Positions 61,030 to 64,000 of a DNA stretch of 64,000 nt are shown here, in pieces. Source of the DNA: Minisyncoccota bacterium (GTDB taxonomy: Bacteria; Patescibacteria; Microgenomatia; UBA1400; PJMF01); the NCBI GenBank assembly GCA_012515515.1, contig JAAYYE010000012.1:1-64000 (forward strand), in the 5' to 3' direction. The first letter of the stretch is position 1. The number at the start of each line of letters is the position of its first letter. Under the pieces are notes generated by a model that did not search any database, was not told where the DNA came from, and saw nothing but the letters and a program-made list of their open reading frames with translations. Position numbers and translations under genes: made by a program.

Positions 61030-62697
61030 CAAAGGTATTTTTAAATTATCACTTAATAAAAATCCTGGTGTTTCCCGATCGTCAAGATAACTTTGCTCTA
61101 CAGTTCTTAGCTTTTCTGGACGACCATCACGACAATTGGCTGGAGTAATATACAAGGTTCTACCCTCAAACTCTGGAAAGCCACATGAGTCTTGGTAAAA
61201 TTTAAATTTGCCAATTGTATAATTAGCCTCATAACGTGCCAGTGGTTGAGCTTGAACCTCTTCAATAGAAATTAAACCTTCTAGCCACAAATAAATATAC
61301 ATTTCTCTTAAGTCACTACTAAAAACAAGCTGATCATAATCATTGAGATGATCCTTAATTAAGGGCGTGACAATCTCATAATGACGACTGCGAGCATTGG
61401 TGTAAATAATTGGTGTAGCAATAAAATATTGCTGAATAAAATAAGCAAGACTCCAAACATATAACAAAACAGTGATTGCGGCAAATAAAAAATTCCATTT
61501 ACGCTTCAAGTTTTTTAAAATATGAAAAATATATTCTAAACCCAGCGCAATAATCAGGCTTAGAGGCAAAATTAAATTAAAAGAGCGAATACTACTGGGA
61601 ATTTCTTCGGTGGTGAGAGCAGCTGGAATCGGAGCTAAGACTAACAAAATTAAAACGAAAGGAATTAAATTTGCATATTTTTTATACTTTATTAATCGTG
61701 CCAAACCGAAAAAAAATAAAATTATTTCAAAAAAATAAAATAAACCATGTTCTAAAACAATAAATCTCCTAGTTGCTCCACCAGTGATAAATAAATAGTT
61801 AAGATTAAAATGTGCCAAATAGTTCTCAAAAAAATATCTAAAATAGAAAAATGGCTTATTATAAAAGCCCCTAAGCAATAACAACGGGGTCTGACCAGTG
61901 CTTTTAGTAGTAAATTGAAAAATTAAGGCTTTTGGCAAGTCATTATTTAAAACTCCAATTGCTGAAAATCTAGTCAAAGCAGAACTCAGAGTTAAAATGA
62001 AGGATAAAAAAATTAAAGCCAATAAAATTAAATAAGTTTTTTTAAGTCTTTTAGAATTTTTTCTTAATACATTTAATAAAAAGTAGATACTATAAAAACC
62101 AAACAAAATGATTTTATTTGAATGATAACTGTACATTCCTAAAATGGCAGTTAGAAAAAATAAAAAATAGTGGGTTGGTTGAGTTTTTGTGCTTCTAGTA
62201 ATTTTTAACAATAAGATTAAATTTGCCACTAACAACATAAAGCCAAGAATCACTTCCTCTGTGGCTCGTGAATTAACAATGTGCCACGGTGAAATGCTTA
62301 ATAGCAACATGGCTAATAGAGCTAAGCGTTTATTATTATTGCTGAGTTCCTTAACCAGATAATAAAACAATACAATTGAAACTACTCCAATTAAAGCCGA
62401 TGGCAAACGTGAGGCGAAAATATTTTTACCAAAAATAGCCAAAAATGGAACTTGCAAGTATGAATATAAGGCTGGCTTCGGATCAATTAGAGAATTTAAC
62501 TGAATCGGTAAAGACTGTCCGTCTTCATCCTTCAGCGTTTCTAAAATAGCGCTCGAATTAATTAAAAAAGAGGCCTCATCAGCCTGCAAACCTTTCGGAA
62601 CTTCCCCTAGTCGATAAATTCTTAAAAAACTAGCCAGTAAAAGAATTAAAGCAAAAAGTAGTCTAGTTAGATTTTGTTTGTTAAAAATTTTTATCAT
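61027..62697 (-). CDS. GT39/PMT-like membrane glycosyltransferase
   Basis: 556 residues, about ten or more membrane helices. Early outer loop GEVPKGLQADEASFLINSSAIL contains the acidic residues used by ArnT/PMT-type enzymes, followed by DPKPALYSYLQVPFLAIFG. It transfers sugars from a lipid carrier to proteins or envelope glycans. It probably works in the envelope with the other glycosyltransferase at 53.2 kb. The stop (TAG at 61027-61029) lies inside the tRNA-Met gene on the other strand. Confidence 0.85.
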   Translation of the reverse strand: MIKIFNKQNLTRLLFALILLLASFLRIYRLGEVPKGLQADEASFLINSSAILETLKDEDGQSLPIQLNSLIDPKPALYSYLQVPFLAIFGKNIFASRLPSALIGVVSIVLFYYLVKELSNNNKRLALLAMLLLSISPWHIVNSRATEEVILGFMLLVANLILLLKITRSTKTQPTHYFLFFLTAILGMYSYHSNKIILFGFYSIYFLLNVLRKNSKRLKKTYLILLALIFLSFILTLSSALTRFSAIGVLNNDLPKALIFQFTTKSTGQTPLLLLRGFYNKPFFYFRYFFENYLAHFNLNYLFITGGATRRFIVLEHGLFYFFEIILFFFGLARLIKYKKYANLIPFVLILLVLAPIPAALTTEEIPSSIRSFNLILPLSLIIALGLEYIFHILKNLKRKWNFLFAAITVLLYVWSLAYFIQQYFIATPIIYTNARSRHYEIVTPLIKDHLNDYDQLVFSSDLREMYIYLWLEGLISIEEVQAQPLARYEANYTIGKFKFYQDSCGFPEFEGRTLYITPANCRDGRPEKLRTVEQSYLDDRETPGFLLSDNLKIPL

Positions 62698-62730
62698 TCA
62701 CTTGTATTATAGAACTTATTACCAATATTA

Positions 62731-62758
62731 AAAAAGGGAGTCATCAGACTCCCTTTTT
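62731..62758 (-). terminator. Terminator after groEL
   Basis: Perfect 12-bp stem AAAAAGGGAGTC / GACTCCCTTTTT with a 4-nt loop, on the minus strand, about 50 nt after the groEL stop. Confidence 0.9.
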
Positions 62759-62776
62759 AATCTCAGCGGTAACAAT

Positions 62777-62827
62777 TTTTACATCACACCTGGTTTTACA
62801 TCATGCCTAGTTTTACATCATGCCTGG
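62777..62827. repeat. Three 17-bp tandem units over the groEL stop
   Basis: Units at 62777-62793, 62794-62810 and 62811-62827 share TTTTACATCA; the second and third differ at one base, the first has two more changes. The groEL stop (62813-62815) and final MM are in the third unit, and the two copies downstream each have an ATGATGTAA-like end. Confidence 0.9.
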
Positions 62828-64000
62828 CATGCCACCTCCAGCTGGCATAGCTGCTTCATCTTTTTTAGGTAAATCGGCTACTAAACACTCAGTGGTTAGA
62901 ATCATTGATGCAACACCAGCAGCATTCACTAGAGAAGCAATGGCCACTTTGGCTGGCTCAATGACGCCTGCAACTAATAAATCTTCAAATTCATTAGTTA
63001 AAGCATTGAAGCCCCAATTGTCTTTATTTTTGTCTTTGACTCTGCCAACTACCCAACCAGCGTCTTCTCCAGAGTTGGTTGCCAACATGCGTAGTGGTTC
63101 TTCTAAAACTTCGGCAATCAATTTGACTCCAGTTTTCTCATCTTCACTCTGGGCTTTTTTTTCAATTTCAGCCAAAACCTTACCAGCTCGCATCAAGGTC
63201 ACGCCACCACCAGCAATAATGCCTTCTTCAATGGCTGCTTTGGTAGCTCCCTTGGCGTCCTTAACTCGTTCTTGAAGGTTTTTCATTTCCAGTTCGGTAG
63301 CTGCGCCAACTTGAATCACTGCCACACCGCCAGTTAGTTTAGCTCGACGCTCTTCTAATTTTTCAATGTCAAAATCAGAAGTAGAGTTGGCAATTTCTCG
63401 CTCTATTTGTGCTACTCGAGCATCAATATCGCTTTGTTTGCCCTTGCCTCCAACAATTCTGGTGCTGTCTTTACTAGAACGAACACTGTCGGCTTGACCT
63501 AAGTCTTCAATTTTGGCGTCGGTCAATTTTAAGCCAGTTTCCTCGCTGATTAAATTGGCCCCAGTTAAAATAGCAATGTCTTGCAACATGGCTTTACGTC
63601 GATCACCAAAGCCGGGAGCCTTAATTGGCAAACACTTAAATGTACCACGCAATTTATTGACCACTAAAGTCGTTAAGGCTTCGCCCTCTAGATCATCAGC
63701 AATAATGACTAATTCGCGACTGGAATTAACTACTGATTCCAGCAAAGGCAAAATGTCTTTAATATTGCTAATTTTTTGATCAGTCAGCAAAATGTATGGC
63801 TTGTCACTAATGGCCTCCATGCCATCGTTATCAGTGACAAAATAAGGAGATGCATAGCCCTTATCAAACTCCATACCCTCTTTGTGCTCAATGGTGATTT
63901 CCATGGTTTTGCCCTCTTCGACTTCAACCACTCCATCTTTACCCACTAGTTTCAGCGCTTCTGCAATTTTTTTACCAATTGTTTCGTCTTGCGCAGAAAT
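62813..64000 (-). CDS. groEL: Chaperonin GroEL (3' part; start outside window)
   Basis: Partial: 395 codons to the stop; the gene runs off the right edge and includes the bases beyond 63946 (SAQDETIGKKIAEALKLVGKDG). The visible part covers the intermediate and apical domains and the second equatorial half, with GRRKAMLQDIAILTG, KLEERRAKLTGGVAVI and GIIAGGGVTL, and ends with the Gly/Met tail GGGMPGMM. The usual ATPase start is not in view. groES, if present, should lie further right. It folds proteins in the GroES-capped chamber. Confidence 0.97.
   Translation of the reverse strand: MSAQDETIGKKIAEALKLVGKDGVVEVEEGKTMEITIEHKEGMEFDKGYASPYFVTDNDGMEAISDKPYILLTDQKISNIKDILPLLESVVNSSRELVIIADDLEGEALTTLVVNKLRGTFKCLPIKAPGFGDRRKAMLQDIAILTGANLISEETGLKLTDAKIEDLGQADSVRSSKDSTRIVGGKGKQSDIDARVAQIEREIANSTSDFDIEKLEERRAKLTGGVAVIQVGAATELEMKNLQERVKDAKGATKAAIEEGIIAGGGVTLMRAGKVLAEIEKKAQSEDEKTGVKLIAEVLEEPLRMLATNSGEDAGWVVGRVKDKNKDNWGFNALTNEFEDLLVAGVIEPAKVAIASLVNAAGVASMILTTECLVADLPKKDEAAMPAGGGMPGMM

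Noticed and set aside
1..64000. CRISPR arrays, insertion sequences, prophage or toxin-antitoxin pairs
   Set aside because: No regularly spaced repeats, transposase motifs or paired small genes were seen when reading both strands; only one Xer-type recombinase, which is probably chromosomal.
1..64000. Alternative code with UGA as Gly (Gracilibacteria/SR1 type)
   Set aside because: TGA ends rplD, rpe, infB and the 53.2 kb glycosyltransferase exactly at their family lengths.

Overview
The window looks like a chromosome segment of a small-genome, AT-rich bacterium, most probably a Patescibacteria (Candidate Phyla Radiation) member. This is inferred from gene content and from stripped-down protein forms (a 498-residue IF2, a 634-residue AlaRS, a two-gene Suf set, a Lon-type ATPase without protease); no phylogeny was run. 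TGA ends real genes (rplD, rpe, infB, the 53.2 kb glycosyltransferase), so the code is standard and not the UGA=Gly code of Gracilibacteria/SR1. Nearly everything is on the minus strand; plus-strand genes are only comF, ssrA, an FtsB-like gene, an SDR gene and one tRNA-Met.

Layout, left to right. 1-4.6 kb: S10 operon (rpsJ-rplC-rplD-rplW-rplB-rpsS-rplV-rpsC-rplP, the last cut by the window edge). 4.8-9.2 kb: str operon (rpsL-rpsG-fusA-tuf) closed by a strong terminator. 9.3-16.6 kb: rpoB-rpoC. 16.8-21.4 kb: envelope genes (mltG, ruvX, a sortase, a large one-pass membrane protein). 21.5-25.5 kb: alaS, two small membrane proteins, a RodZ-like protein, a YqeY-like protein and tRNA-Val. 25.5-26.7 kb: comF and tmRNA on plus. 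26.7-34.4 kb: a frameshifted GT39-like glycosyltransferase, ftsK, RNase J, a cysteine-free uracil-DNA glycosylase, a Lon-like ATPase and a short LPTAG-anchored surface protein. 34.4-37.4 kb: a sugar/nucleotide cluster (PfkB kinase, LOG hydrolase, rpe, rpiB) and a 66-residue protein. 37.5-43.2 kb: small accessory enzymes, SufC/SufBD, NUDIX, exonuclease, superoxide dismutase and an aldolase-like protein. 43.2-48.8 kb: pnp, rpsO, infB, nusA. 48.9-53.2 kb: heat-shock block hrcA-grpE-dnaK plus dnaJ. 53.2-59.5 kb: glycosyltransferase, 5'-3' exonuclease, ftsH, trpS, tyrosine recombinase. 59.6-64 kb: FtsB-like, SDR, two CAT-anticodon tRNAs, a second GT39-like membrane protein and groEL (cut at the right edge).

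Most of the window is housekeeping: translation, transcription, chaperones, cell wall and RNA decay. Three things stand out. (1) Three imperfect CIRCE-like operators, all with 15 nt between TTAGCA and the TGCTAA-like half, lie before hrcA, dnaK and dnaJ and outline an HrcA regulon; the hrcA promoter seems to give an almost leaderless mRNA. (2) Several gene 3' ends, stop codon included, are duplicated in tandem: groEL (17 bp x3), dnaJ (19 bp x2), NUDIX (21 bp x2), alaS (10 bp x2), perhaps comF. (3) Several housekeeping proteins lack or gain whole modules: basic L22 and acidic L3/RpoB tails, IF2 without its N domain, AlaRS without C-Ala, a family-4-like UDG without iron-sulfur cysteines, a tmRNA tag ending in AFA. 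No CRISPR array, insertion sequence, prophage or defence island was seen.
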